59,837 nt of DNA from Mycobacterium sp. shizuoka-1 (GTDB lineage: Bacteria; Actinomycetota; Actinomycetes; Mycobacteriales; Mycobacteriaceae): positions 1 to 59,837 of the forward strand of contig NZ_BEWG01000109.1 of assembly GCF_002723835.1 (NCBI RefSeq). The letters are read 5' to 3'. The position numbers were made by a program, and so were the translations under genes. Shown one piece after another: positions 16,233-25,406 of the stretch. The notes below the pieces were generated by a model. It was not told the DNA's origin. It searched no databases and saw only the letters and a list, made by a program, of their open reading frames with translations. Position 1 is the stretch's first letter, and each line of letters begins with the position of its first letter.

Positions 16233-17552
16233 TCAGCGCCGAACGGCCGGGCGGTAACTGGCGACGATCTTGTCGGCCACCAGCTTCGCGGTCTCCGCAC
16301 AGGCCGTCGTGCCGCCGTTGGCGTACTCCTTGACGGCGTCGCCGACGTTCCACAAGCCCTCGACCGGGGTCTCGTGGGGCAGGTCGAATCCGGCGACCGC
16401 ACGCTGCGGCGGCCAGTCGTCCCGGGTGACGGCGATATTGAGAATCCTTGCCCGGCTGTCGAAGTCGTCGATGGTGTCACGAAGGTCCGCGAACAGGAAA
16501 TCCGTCTCGGCGGCTTCGTCGAAGTCTCCGATCGACGGTCGGGGCACCGAGGTGCCGACGTAGAGATGCCAGCCCGGCGGCGCCATCTCAGGGCACAAGT
16601 CGGTGAAGTTGGCGATGTAGGCCAGCCGGCGGGTTTTCGCGAAGCTCAGCATGCCGGGTGCCGCGATCAGCGGCTCGGCGCTGGCGAAGTTGACCGAGAT
16701 CATCGCCGTCGGCCGGTCACCGCGCGCCACCAGATCGCGGTAGTCGGGGGGCACCGCATCCTCGCCGAGCAGCCTCAGGGTCGCCGCGGGTCCGACATCG
16801 CTGATCACGATCGGTGCGTTCACCGTGACCGCGGCGCCGTCGCGAACCGCCTCGACGCCGGTCACCCTGCCGCCTGCGGACGCGATGCCGGTCACCGGTG
16901 TCGACAGCCACACCTGGCCGCCATCGCGTTCGACGGCGGCGGCCAGGCCCTTCCAGATGCCGATGGTGCCTTCGGGATGGAAGCCGAACCGCTTGAAGGC
17001 GCTCTTGCGGGTGAAGTAGGTCAGGAACACCCGCGCGGGCAGGTCTTCGGAGCTGACCGCGAAGATCGACGCACACATGTTGCGGAAGATCCCGTGCACA
17101 CCTTCGTTCTTGGTGTATTTCGACACCCACTGTGCGGTGGAGATCTCGTCCTCGGGCAGTCCGGCGTCACTGCGGGCGGCGCCGATCCCCTTCACCAGCT
17201 TGGCACCCTGCCGGGTCAGCTTGCCCAGCAACAGGCCCCATCCACCGCCGGTGACGTCGACGTCCTTGCCACCGATGCGGTAGAGCAGCGGCGGCTTGGG
17301 CTCCCGGATGTCGAACGGTGCGCCGACCTCCGCGCAGGTCTGCTCGGTGATACCGCCGACCTCGATCACGATCGCACCGTTGTTCACCTTGAACCCGTCG
17401 ATATCGTCGGTGGACGCTCGTCCCCCGACCTTGTCGAGTCGCTCCACGACCATCGTGCGAAAGCCGCTGTGCGCCAGCCGCGCCGCCGTGAACAGCCCGC
17501 CGGCTCCGGCGCCGATCACGATGACGTCGAAATCGAGGTCGGTTGTTGTCAT
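16233..17552 (-). CDS. CrtI-like FAD-dependent oxidoreductase
   Basis: Flavoprotein of 439 aa of the phytoene-desaturase/amine-oxidase superfamily. The N-terminal FAD motif is VIVIGAGAGGLFTAARLA followed by VVERLDKVGGRAST, and the C-terminal FAD contact is GLWNVGDAVKEYANGG. The ATG at 17552 is preferred to ATGs at 17558 and 17567 because GGGAGA lies eight bases upstream. It sits between an acyl-CoA dehydrogenase and the membrane protein it appears to be paired with. Such enzymes desaturate or isomerise hydrophobic polyenes or carbon rings; the substrate here is unknown. Confidence 0.9.
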   Translation of the reverse strand: MTTTDLDFDVIVIGAGAGGLFTAARLAHSGFRTMVVERLDKVGGRASTDDIDGFKVNNGAIVIEVGGITEQTCAEVGAPFDIREPKPPLLYRIGGKDVDVTGGGWGLLLGKLTRQGAKLVKGIGAARSDAGLPEDEISTAQWVSKYTKNEGVHGIFRNMCASIFAVSSEDLPARVFLTYFTRKSAFKRFGFHPEGTIGIWKGLAAAVERDGGQVWLSTPVTGIASAGGRVTGVEAVRDGAAVTVNAPIVISDVGPAATLRLLGEDAVPPDYRDLVARGDRPTAMISVNFASAEPLIAAPGMLSFAKTRRLAYIANFTDLCPEMAPPGWHLYVGTSVPRPSIGDFDEAAETDFLFADLRDTIDDFDSRARILNIAVTRDDWPPQRAVAGFDLPHETPVEGLWNVGDAVKEYANGGTTACAETAKLVADKIVASYRPAVRR

Positions 17553-17574
17553 GGACATTTCTCCCATCGGACAA

Positions 17575-18735
17575 TCAGTACGAGCGCGGCAGGCCCAGTG
17601 AGGTCTGCGCGATGAAGTTGAGGACCATTTCCCGGCTGACCGGAGCGGTTCGCATCAGCCGGGTGACGAACCACAGCTCCGACAGCCCGTACTCGTGGGC
17701 CAGCCCGTTGCCGCCGTGGGTCTGGATGGCTTGGTCCAGGGCGGCGAGCGCGGCTTCGGATGCCGCGAATTTGGCCATGTTGGCCGCCTCGCCGGCCGGT
17801 GCGCCGGCGTCGAACAGCTCAGCGCTGCGCATCGTGGCCAGCCGGCCCACTTCGACATTGATATGGCATTCGGCCAGCGGGTGGGCGATGCCCTGGTGGG
17901 CTCCGATCGGCGTCGACCATACGGTGCGTTCTCTGGCGTAGTCCGCAGCCTTGCCGACCGCGTAGCGGCCCAGCCCACCGCAGAGTGCCCCCACCAGGAT
18001 CCGTTCCGGGTTCAGGCCGTCGAACACCTGCCGCAGGCCGTTGCCCACACTGCCGATGAGGGCGTCCTCGCCCACCTCGACCTCGTCGAGGAACACGGTG
18101 AACTGCTGATCGGGCGAGACAATGGACGTGTCGATCTGCTGGAAACTCAGCCCGGGCGAATCGGTCGGGACGACGAACAACGACAATCGGGACTGCTCGG
18201 GAGTCGATTCGTCGGCATCACGGGTCACCAGCAGGATCGCGTCGGCCTGGTCGACGGCCGAGATGTAGTACTTCGCACCGGAGATCGACCACCCCGAATT
18301 GGTCCGCCGTGCTGTTGTTTTGACGTTGTGGCTGTTGGATCCGGCGTCAGGCTCAGTGAGCCCGAACGCCATCTTCTGTGATCCGTCGGCGATCCCGGGT
18401 AGCCAGCGTCGCTTCATTTCCTCCGACCCGTGATGGGCCAGGATGCTTCCGCAGATCGCCGGGGAGATCACCCAGATCAGCAGGGGCATACCGTGTGCGG
18501 CGAGTTCCTCGACCACCAGGACGGCCTCGGCCATCCCGCCGCCCCCGCCGCCGTACTCCTCGGGCAGGTGCACACCCAGCAGGCCCGCCGCACCGAGGTC
18601 CTTCCACAGCTCCTCGATGTCGCCACCGGTGCGGGCGCGCTCCAGGAAGTACTGTGCGCCATAGCGATCGGCAATGGCCGCGACGGTGTCGCGAATGGCG
18701 CGGTGTTCGGCGGAATCGTGGACGAGTCCGGGCAT
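17575..18735 (-). CDS. Acyl-CoA dehydrogenase
   Basis: FadE-type flavoprotein of 386 aa. Visible blocks are LPEEYGGGGGG in the N-terminal domain, FGLTEPDAGSNSHNVKTTA in the middle and THGGNGLAHEYGLSELW near the end. The C-terminal block reads RTAPVSREMVLNF instead of the more common IYEGT type, so the catalytic residue is not obvious by eye. The ATG at 18735 (MPGLVHDSAEHRAIRD) is preferred to an open frame extending to 18879 inside the preceding gene. It lies four bases after the SnoaL-crotonase fusion gene, in the same operon. Confidence 0.92.
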   Translation of the reverse strand: MPGLVHDSAEHRAIRDTVAAIADRYGAQYFLERARTGGDIEELWKDLGAAGLLGVHLPEEYGGGGGGMAEAVLVVEELAAHGMPLLIWVISPAICGSILAHHGSEEMKRRWLPGIADGSQKMAFGLTEPDAGSNSHNVKTTARRTNSGWSISGAKYYISAVDQADAILLVTRDADESTPEQSRLSLFVVPTDSPGLSFQQIDTSIVSPDQQFTVFLDEVEVGEDALIGSVGNGLRQVFDGLNPERILVGALCGGLGRYAVGKAADYARERTVWSTPIGAHQGIAHPLAECHINVEVGRLATMRSAELFDAGAPAGEAANMAKFAASEAALAALDQAIQTHGGNGLAHEYGLSELWFVTRLMRTAPVSREMVLNFIAQTSLGLPRSY

Positions 18736-18739
18736 CGGT

Positions 18740-19954
18740 TTACCTTCCGGTGAATTCGGGGCTGGTCTTGGCGGCAAAGGCTGCGATGGCTGCCGCCGCG
18801 TCGGCGGTGTCACCGGTGACCCGCAGCCCCTGGGTCTCGGCGACGAGCTGGGTCGGCAGATCGCGATGCCACGACTCACGCAGCAGCCGTCGCATGGTGG
18901 CGTACGCCATCGTCGGACCGTTGGCGAGTTCCACGGCGACGGCGGTGGCTCGTCGACGCAGCTGATCGCCCGGGGCGATCTCGTTGATCAGTCCCCACTC
19001 CAGGGCTTCCCGGGCGCTGATCGGGGTGTTGCGCAGATAGGCCGCGGCCGCCCGGCGGGCACCGATGATGCGAGGCAGATGCCACGTACCACCACCGTCC
19101 CCGGACACCGCCAAGCCGGCGAACGCGGTGACGAAACGCGTTCCCTCGGCGGCGATGACGAGATCGGCGGCATACACGTAGCCCAGTCCGCCGCCGGCCA
19201 CCGCACCGTGCGCGGCGGTGACGATCGGTACGTCGATACCGCTCAGGATTGCGAACGCCTCATGAAACGGTGTCGTCATCTCGACGAAGAGATCACCGAA
19301 TCGCTCCCGGCCACCGTCGAGAAAGAACCCGATGTCACCGCCGACCGACAGCGAGGGCCCGTCCCCGCAGATGAGCACACACCGCACGGAGGTGTCCGCG
19401 GCGATGCGCCGGGCGACCACGAGGGTCTCGTTCGCCACCCTCACGTCGATGGCATTGCGCTCGGCGGGCCGTTGCAGACACAGTGTGGCCACCCCGGCAT
19501 CGACGCGGTAGTCGATCGTCTCGAGCCGGGCCGGTTCGTCAAGCGCCGCATGCCAGGCAGCGGTGTCGGTGAGCTGGTGCAGAGTCGTGATCCGCCCGTC
19601 GGGGCCGAACTCGACCAGATGGATGAACTCGGCGTCCAGCAGCTGTCCGCTGCGGCGCGCTGCGCCGCGGTAGCGGCCGATCACCATCAGCCGTCCGTCG
19701 TCGAAGAGCTGGAAGTCGCCGGCCACCGCGCGCGCGGTGAAGTGCTGACCGATTCGCCACCACAGGTTGGTACGCATGGCCTCAGGTCCGACGTGGCGAC
19801 CTCCCATGCCCAATGGCAGGCCCTCAGCCGCGTGACCGACGAAATCGGGGTGCAGCAGCGCGTCGACGGCCTCGCGGTCACCGGCGGCCAGCGCGTCATA
19901 GAGCTGCTGCACGGCCACAACCCGTGCTTCGCCAGAGAGGTCAGACACCGCCAA
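18740..19954 (-). CDS. SnoaL-like domain fused to an enoyl-CoA hydratase/isomerase domain
   Basis: Two-domain protein of 404 aa. Residues about 10-135 look like a SnoaL/NTF2-type cone (QLYDALAAGDREAVDALLHPDF, read in parts, and LVEFGPDGRITTLHQL). Residues about 145-400 are a crotonase domain (ATLCLQRPAERNAID, then GPSLSVGGDIGFF and AAHGAVAGGGLGYVY). In the crotonase part neither canonical hydratase glutamate is present: the GGGxEL glutamate is Gly and the QPE glutamate is replaced, while an Asp occurs in SGDGGGT as in PaaG-type isomerases. It is first in its operon. Fusion of these two folds is unusual and may give a ring-isomerising or ring-opening enzyme. Confidence 0.9.
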   Translation of the reverse strand: MAVSDLSGEARVVAVQQLYDALAAGDREAVDALLHPDFVGHAAEGLPLGMGGRHVGPEAMRTNLWWRIGQHFTARAVAGDFQLFDDGRLMVIGRYRGAARRSGQLLDAEFIHLVEFGPDGRITTLHQLTDTAAWHAALDEPARLETIDYRVDAGVATLCLQRPAERNAIDVRVANETLVVARRIAADTSVRCVLICGDGPSLSVGGDIGFFLDGGRERFGDLFVEMTTPFHEAFAILSGIDVPIVTAAHGAVAGGGLGYVYAADLVIAAEGTRFVTAFAGLAVSGDGGGTWHLPRIIGARRAAAAYLRNTPISAREALEWGLINEIAPGDQLRRRATAVAVELANGPTMAYATMRRLLRESWHRDLPTQLVAETQGLRVTGDTADAAAAIAAFAAKTSPEFTGR

Positions 19955-20106
19955 CGCATCCTGTCTAATCTGGAGTCAAAACTGATATCAGCAGTTCAAC
20001 CAACCTGCCAGAACGGACAGTAGCATACTTTTTAGTTTCGATTAAATACTGATGGTGGGATGTGAAAGCCACGCAGCAAAGGCAGACTGGACGGCATCCA
20101 GCGCGG
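19955..20106 (-). promoter_or_regulatory. Promoter region of the 19954-13975 operon with a palindrome
   Basis: This gap between two same-strand operons is AT-rich. CTGATATCAG at 19982-19991 is a perfect 10-base palindrome and lies within AACTG...CAGTT arms. On the minus strand TATGCT at 20027-20022 fits a -10 element, giving a leader of about 60 bases that would contain the palindrome. A repressor site is plausible but unproven. Confidence 0.45.
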
Positions 20107-21708
20107 TCAGTCGCGTTGGAGCCGCTCGACCAGACGGAACTTCTGCACCTTGCCGGTGGCCGTCGTGGGCAACTCGTCGGCGGTACACAACACGATCCGC
20201 TTGGGGACCTTGAATCGGGCCAACCGGGCGCGGCACCGGGCCAGCACCTCGTCCTCGGTCAGCGCCGACCCGGGGACCGGCACCACCACCGCGCAGCCGA
20301 TCTCGCCCCACCGGTCATCCGTCAGACCGATGGCATAAACCTGACTGATGTCGTCGTAGCCGGCGAGCAGATCCTCGATCTCCTTGGGCATCACCAACTC
20401 GCCGCCACTCTTGTACAGCTCCTTGCTGCGTCCGGTGATGCGCAGGTAGCCGTCGGCGCCGACCACGCCGATGTCACCGGAGTACAACCAGCCGTCGCGA
20501 ATCGCCTCGGCGGTCTCGGCGGGCCGATTCCAGTACCCGATCATCGTGGTAGGCCCGCGAGAGACCAACTCGCCATCTTCGGTCCGATAGACCACCAGCG
20601 CGTCGGTGTCCTCGACTCCGGCGGCGCCGGCGAGCTTGGGACGCCCGACCGTCTGCGCACACCTGGTCAACGGGTCCTCGGGCAGCGTCAGCGTCATCGC
20701 GCCACCACACTCGGTCATGCCATAGCCGGTCACGATCTCCCTGGCTCCCAGCGCGTCCCGGATCTGCTGCCACAGCCGGATCGGCGCGGGCGCCGATCCG
20801 CACAGCACCGCTCGAAGCGAATCCAGATCGTAGTCGCCGCGCGCCGGGCTCTCGACCATCGCGAGCGCCATCGTGGGCACACACAGCATGTCGGTGGCGC
20901 CGTGCCGGGCGATGCCCGCGAAATACCCCTTCGCGCTGAATGTCGGTTGCAGGATCGCCGCACCGCCGACGAACATGACCGAGAGCAAGCCTTCGATGTA
21001 GGCGAACATGTGATAGCACGGCAGCGAAAACAGCACCCGCCGGCCGTCTTCGTAGGCACGCGTCAGCGCGGAGGCGTAGGCGGTCCGCAGCACAGCATCA
21101 TGGGATGTCAACACGCCCTTGGGAAATCCGGTACTGCCCGAGGTGTAGAGCAGGTCGGCCGGTGCGTCGGCCGACACCGGCGCTGTCGCGTCGGCCGTCC
21201 CCACCAGATCGTCGAGGCACAACACACCCGGCCGGGTGCGCGCCGTCAGCACGACGGTGAACGCAGGGCCCTCCCAGCCGCGGGCGATGTCGTCCAGCAT
21301 CGCCCCATAGTCGAGTTCGCCGAAACGGCTTGTCGCCACAACCACACGGCAGCCGGAATCGGCGAGCACGTAGCGCAGTTCGTCGTGCCGGTACAGATAG
21401 TTGACCGGGACGGCGATGGCGCCGAGCCGGGCGATGGCGAACTTGACCGTGACGAACTCCGCGCAGTTCGGCATCACCACGCCGACACGGTCGCCCGGCT
21501 GGACACCCAGTGCGGCCAACCCACCTGCGAGCCGGGCGGATTCGTCAGCTACCTGCTGATAGGTCAGGGTGACATCGTCGGTGATCACGAAGGACCGATC
21601 GGCGAATCGTGCCGCGCAGTCCGCGAGCGTATCGGCCAGGGTCCGCGGCTGCCATACCGGGACCAGCGCTCGAAGTGCGTCCCGGCGCATCCCGATGTCG
21701 GTGTTCAC
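20107..21708 (-). CDS. Acyl-CoA synthetase / AMP-dependent ligase (FadD-like)
   Basis: Adenylate-forming ligase of 533 aa. The nucleotide motif is LLYTSGSTGFPKGVL, the second core motif TGYGMTECGGAM, the hinge SGDIGVVGADGYLRITGRS and the catalytic lysine TTATGKVQKFRL. It is the last gene of the 12-gene run; its ATG at 21708 overlaps by four bases the stop of another ligase gene. Two adjacent ligases suggest activation of two different carboxylates, for example parent acid and ring-cleavage product, as seen in cyclic-substrate pathways. Confidence 0.94.
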   Translation of the reverse strand: MNTDIGMRRDALRALVPVWQPRTLADTLADCAARFADRSFVITDDVTLTYQQVADESARLAGGLAALGVQPGDRVGVVMPNCAEFVTVKFAIARLGAIAVPVNYLYRHDELRYVLADSGCRVVVATSRFGELDYGAMLDDIARGWEGPAFTVVLTARTRPGVLCLDDLVGTADATAPVSADAPADLLYTSGSTGFPKGVLTSHDAVLRTAYASALTRAYEDGRRVLFSLPCYHMFAYIEGLLSVMFVGGAAILQPTFSAKGYFAGIARHGATDMLCVPTMALAMVESPARGDYDLDSLRAVLCGSAPAPIRLWQQIRDALGAREIVTGYGMTECGGAMTLTLPEDPLTRCAQTVGRPKLAGAAGVEDTDALVVYRTEDGELVSRGPTTMIGYWNRPAETAEAIRDGWLYSGDIGVVGADGYLRITGRSKELYKSGGELVMPKEIEDLLAGYDDISQVYAIGLTDDRWGEIGCAVVVPVPGSALTEDEVLARCRARLARFKVPKRIVLCTADELPTTATGKVQKFRLVERLQRD

Positions 21709-23318
21709 AGTTCGGTGAGCCCGCCCTGCAGAATCTCGTCGCGCAGCGCGAAGCGCCGAACTTTGCCGGTCGGGGTGGTGGGAAATCGGTCGGCGACATA
21801 CCAGCGACTCGGGATCTGATAGCGGGCCAGCCTGCGGTGGGCGTGGTCCACCAGGCCCTGTTTGAGAGCATCATCTCGATGAGTGGTCTTCACGACTGCG
21901 GCGACGATCTCACCGAGACGGTCGTCGGGCAGGCCCACGACGACCGCCTCGAGTACCGACTCATGCTGGGACAGAACGCGTTCGACATGCGCCGGCGAGA
22001 TGTTCTCACCGCCGCGGATGATCAGCTCCTTGAGCCGGCCGGTGATCGTCAGATAGCCACGATCGTCCATCATGCCCAGATCGCCGGTCCGCACGAATCC
22101 GTCCGGGTCGAGAGCGGCCGCGGTGGCGGCAGGATCGTGGAGGTACTGCACGAACTGCTGGTAGCCGCGCGCACACAGCTCCCCCACCTGCCCACACGCG
22201 ACCACTCGTCCGGTCACCGGGTCGGTCACCTTGCAGTCCACCTGTGGCAGCGGGCGGCCGACGGTGCGGCGCCGATCCTCGGTAGCGTCCCCGGGGCGCG
22301 TCAGACTCAACACCGGCGCGAGTTCGGTTTGACCGTAGAGGTTGTAGACGCCGGCGCCGAACAATCCGCTGGCGTCATCGATGAGGCGGGGATCCACCGG
22401 CGCGGCACCACCCATGATCACCGTCAGCCGCGGCGCGGGCAGACTGCTCGATCGCTGGTGCTCCACCAGTGCCGACAACACCGCGGGCACGTAGAACAGC
22501 ACCTGAACCGCCTCCTCGCGCATCGCGGCGAGCACCGGGCCGGGGGCGAACCGCTCGGTCAACACGACCGTCCCCGAGACCCACAGCGGTCCCAGGGTGG
22601 CGATCACGCAGCCGGCGGTGTGGAACATCGGCAGCGGGTTGAGGCATACCGCCCGATCCGGAACCCCCGCGGCCTCGACCGTGAGCTTGGCGACATTGAC
22701 CAGTGCGCGATGGCGCAGCACCACCGCTTTGGGCCGGCCGGTGGTCCCCGACGTGTACTGCAGCATCGCGACGCTGTCGGCGTCGGACTCCGCTCCGTCA
22801 AGCACTGCCGGATCCAGCGCGTCGGCACACCACGTCGCACGAGCCGACAAGGAGATACACCGCAGCCCGGGTATCCGGGCGGCCGCCCGGGCGGCCACGT
22901 CGGCCATCGGCTGGTCACGATTGACGTCGGCATGCAGCAGTACCGTGGCGCCGGAATGCGCCAGGGCGTAGGACAAATCGTCCTCCGGCAGTGCCGGGTT
23001 GAGCGCCACCAACACCATGCCGGCCAGCGCGGCACCGTACTGGATCACCGGCCACTCGAGAACATTGGGCGCCCACAACGCGATGTGGCTGCCCCGGTCG
23101 GCCAGCCCGGCCAGCGCAGTGGCGACCCGGCCCGCCTCCGTCAGCAATTCCGCGTAGGTCAGTCTCGCCGCGGTCGCGCTGCCGTGGCGGGTCCCGATGA
23201 GGGCGAGGCGCTGGGGGTGACTGCGAGCCCGTTCGGCCACCAATTCGGCCACGGTGAAGCCGACCAGTTCGGTGGAGCGGTCGGCCGCCCAGTAGGCGCG
23301 CGCAGGCCCGACGGTCAT
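21705..23318 (-). CDS. Acyl-CoA synthetase / AMP-dependent ligase (FadD-like)
   Basis: Second adenylate-forming ligase of the run, 537 aa. Motifs are LQYTSGTTGRPKAVVL, NLYGQTELAPV, the hinge RTGDLGMMDDRGYLTITGRL and the C-terminal lysine TPTGKVRRFAL. It differs widely from the 20107 ligase outside these motifs, so the pair is not a recent duplication. Both ends overlap neighbours by four bases (SDR upstream, ligase downstream), indicating strict co-translation. Confidence 0.94.
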   Translation of the reverse strand: MTVGPARAYWAADRSTELVGFTVAELVAERARSHPQRLALIGTRHGSATAARLTYAELLTEAGRVATALAGLADRGSHIALWAPNVLEWPVIQYGAALAGMVLVALNPALPEDDLSYALAHSGATVLLHADVNRDQPMADVAARAAARIPGLRCISLSARATWCADALDPAVLDGAESDADSVAMLQYTSGTTGRPKAVVLRHRALVNVAKLTVEAAGVPDRAVCLNPLPMFHTAGCVIATLGPLWVSGTVVLTERFAPGPVLAAMREEAVQVLFYVPAVLSALVEHQRSSSLPAPRLTVIMGGAAPVDPRLIDDASGLFGAGVYNLYGQTELAPVLSLTRPGDATEDRRRTVGRPLPQVDCKVTDPVTGRVVACGQVGELCARGYQQFVQYLHDPAATAAALDPDGFVRTGDLGMMDDRGYLTITGRLKELIIRGGENISPAHVERVLSQHESVLEAVVVGLPDDRLGEIVAAVVKTTHRDDALKQGLVDHAHRRLARYQIPSRWYVADRFPTTPTGKVRRFALRDEILQGGLTEL

Positions 23319-24175
23319 ACCGGGTTGGTGCCGAGCTTCGCCTGGCTCATATCGCTGATCTCCGACCAGCGCTCGCTGATCTCGGCCAGGCTAGGCGCCT
23401 CGGAAAAGGTGACGCCGTCATTCTGGAACTGGGCGACCCGCTGCACCAGACCGCCACCGACGACGAACACCGAACCGGTGTCGCTGTTGTGCTCGGAGAG
23501 CAGGTAGCCGACAGCCGGTGCGACAAGCTCCGGGTCGAGCTTGTCGAGAACCTCCTGGGGCGCGATGTCCGCCGTCATCCGAGTGGCGGCCAACGGCGCG
23601 ATCGCGTTGGCGGTGATGTCGTATTTGGCGCCCTCGATCGCGAGGGTGTTGACCAGGCCGACCAGCCCGGCTTTGGCGGCACCGTAGTTCGCCTGCCCGA
23701 AGTTGCCGTACAGCCCGCTGGTGGAGGTGGCCACCACGATGCGGCCGTAACCCTGTTCCCGCAGGTGTGGCCACGCGGCCCGGATGACGTGATAACCACC
23801 GGTCAGGTGCACCTGCAGGACGGCGTCCCAATTCTCATCGGTCATCTTGTGGAAAGCGCCGTCACGCAGGATTCCTGCGTTGCTGACGATGCCGTGAACG
23901 GCGCCGAACTGATCCAGCGCCGTGGCGACGATCTCGGCGGCTCCCTCGGCCGACGCCACCGACGAGTAGTTGGCGACGGCCCTGCCGCCGTCGGCCCGGA
24001 TCTCCGCCACCACCGCGTCAGCCATACTGGTACCCGACCCCGATCCGTCTCGGGCACCACCGAGATCGTTGACGACGACCAAGGCTCCGTTGGCGGCCAC
24101 GAACCGCGCATAGGCGCGGCCCAACCCTCCCCCGGCGCCGGTGACGATGACGACACGGTCCTGTAATCCTGGCAC
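23315..24175 (-). CDS. SDR dehydrogenase (3-hydroxyacyl-CoA dehydrogenase-like)
   Basis: Short-chain dehydrogenase of 286 aa resembling the dehydrogenase domain of 17beta-HSD4/multifunctional-enzyme-2 proteins. The Rossmann loop is VTGAGGGLGRAYA with VNDLGGARDGSG after strand 2, NAGILRD is present, and the catalytic residues lie in STSGLYGNFGQANYGAAKAG. These features suit a 3-hydroxyacyl-CoA dehydrogenase. The GTG at 24175 is chosen because AAGGAG precedes it by about eight bases; an open frame continues to 24271 but lacks such a signal. It would precede the thiolase step encoded upstream. Confidence 0.92.
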   Translation of the reverse strand: MPGLQDRVVIVTGAGGGLGRAYARFVAANGALVVVNDLGGARDGSGSGTSMADAVVAEIRADGGRAVANYSSVASAEGAAEIVATALDQFGAVHGIVSNAGILRDGAFHKMTDENWDAVLQVHLTGGYHVIRAAWPHLREQGYGRIVVATSTSGLYGNFGQANYGAAKAGLVGLVNTLAIEGAKYDITANAIAPLAATRMTADIAPQEVLDKLDPELVAPAVGYLLSEHNSDTGSVFVVGGGLVQRVAQFQNDGVTFSEAPSLAEISERWSEISDMSQAKLGTNPV

Positions 24176-24203
24176 TAGCCGATCTCCTTGAAGTTGTCGA
24201 TGA

Positions 24204-25406
24204 TCAAGAGCCGCAACGTGGCTCGCGGGACACCACGGATATGAACGAGACACAACCGCCCGGGCGGCCACCGAGATTGTGGGTGAGCGCGGTGTGCGGA
24301 TCGGACAGTTGCCGCGCGCCGGCCTGGCCGCGGAACTGCAGCCACGCCTCGTAGAGCATCCGCAGCCCGCTGGCCCCGACCGGGTGACCGAAACTCTTCA
24401 GGCCACCGTCAGGGTTAACCGGCAATCGTCCCCCGGCGTCGAACTCACCGCCGAGCACGTCCTTCCAGGCCTGGCCAGGTTCGGCGAAGCCGAGGTCCTC
24501 CATCAAGACGATCTCGGTAGGGGTGAAACAGTCGTGCACCTCGGCCAGGGACAGCGCGGCGGCGGGGTTGTCGATACCAGCCTGGGCGTAGGCGTCCTTG
24601 GCGGACTTCACCACCTCGGGAAAGGTGGTGAAATCGTAACCGGAATCGGTGGTACCCCGGGTGGAGCCGGCCACCAACGACAGCGCGTGCACATACATAG
24701 GGGCGTCGGTGAATTCGTGGGCCCGCTGTGCCGGGACGATCAACGCACACGCCGCACCGTCGGACACACCCGAGCAGTCGTAGACGCCGAGGCGGCCGGC
24801 GACCTTGGGCGCGGAGTCGATAGCCTCCTTGGCGACGGACTTGCGGAACTGCGCCTTCGGATTGCGTGAGCCGTTGTCGTGGTTCTTCCAGGCGACATGG
24901 GTCATCGCCGCACGCATCTCATCTGGGTGCACACCGAATCGCGAGCAGTAGGCCGGATCGAGAAGCGAGAACGCCGCAGGCGCCGTCATCGACAGCTCGG
25001 CCGCTGTCCCATCGCCCGGCGGATCCTGCCGCAGCAATCCGGAATAGCCGGAGTCTTTGAGCTTTTCGACGCCGACCGCCATGGCGATGTCGTAGGCGCC
25101 GGAGGCGACGGCATAGCAGGCGTTGCGGAATGCCTCCGAACCCGAGGCACACATGTTCTCGACCCTGGTGACCGGCTTGTCGTCACTGCCCAGCGCGCGA
25201 CTCAGGGTCAGGCCGGACATCCCGGAGCTCAGTGTGCCGAGCCAGTAGGCGTCGATATCGGCAGCGGCGACCCCGCCGGATCCGGCAAGGCACTCCTGGT
25301 AGGCCTCGATGATCAGATCCTCGGTCGACGTGTCGAATCGTTCGCCGAACTGGCTGCAGCCCATGGCGACGACGGCAACCCGCCCGGCGATTCCGTTACT
25401 GCCCAT
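24204..25406 (-). CDS. SCP-x/Ltp-like thiolase (lipid-transfer-protein family)
   Basis: Thiolase-fold protein of 400 aa of the SCP-x/Ltp type. It shows MGCSQFGERFDTSTEDLI at the N terminus, the cysteine region RVENMCASGSEAFRNACYA, EVHDCFTPTEI, and the C-terminal histidine block GHPVGASGLRMLYEAW. Proteins of this class act as thiolases or, with a DUF35 partner, as retro-aldolases in steroid side-chain degradation (Ltp2-ChsH2 type). The ATG at 25406 overlaps the end of the HMG-synthase-like/DUF35 gene by 11 bases, which strongly suggests that the two products form a complex. Confidence 0.92.
   Translation of the reverse strand: MGSNGIAGRVAVVAMGCSQFGERFDTSTEDLIIEAYQECLAGSGGVAAADIDAYWLGTLSSGMSGLTLSRALGSDDKPVTRVENMCASGSEAFRNACYAVASGAYDIAMAVGVEKLKDSGYSGLLRQDPPGDGTAAELSMTAPAAFSLLDPAYCSRFGVHPDEMRAAMTHVAWKNHDNGSRNPKAQFRKSVAKEAIDSAPKVAGRLGVYDCSGVSDGAACALIVPAQRAHEFTDAPMYVHALSLVAGSTRGTTDSGYDFTTFPEVVKSAKDAYAQAGIDNPAAALSLAEVHDCFTPTEIVLMEDLGFAEPGQAWKDVLGGEFDAGGRLPVNPDGGLKSFGHPVGASGLRMLYEAWLQFRGQAGARQLSDPHTALTHNLGGRPGGCVSFISVVSREPRCGS

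Noticed and set aside
14438..16480. 680-codon minus-strand frame
   Set aside because: The N-terminal half overlaps the membrane-protein gene in another frame. The LLM protein starts at 15520.
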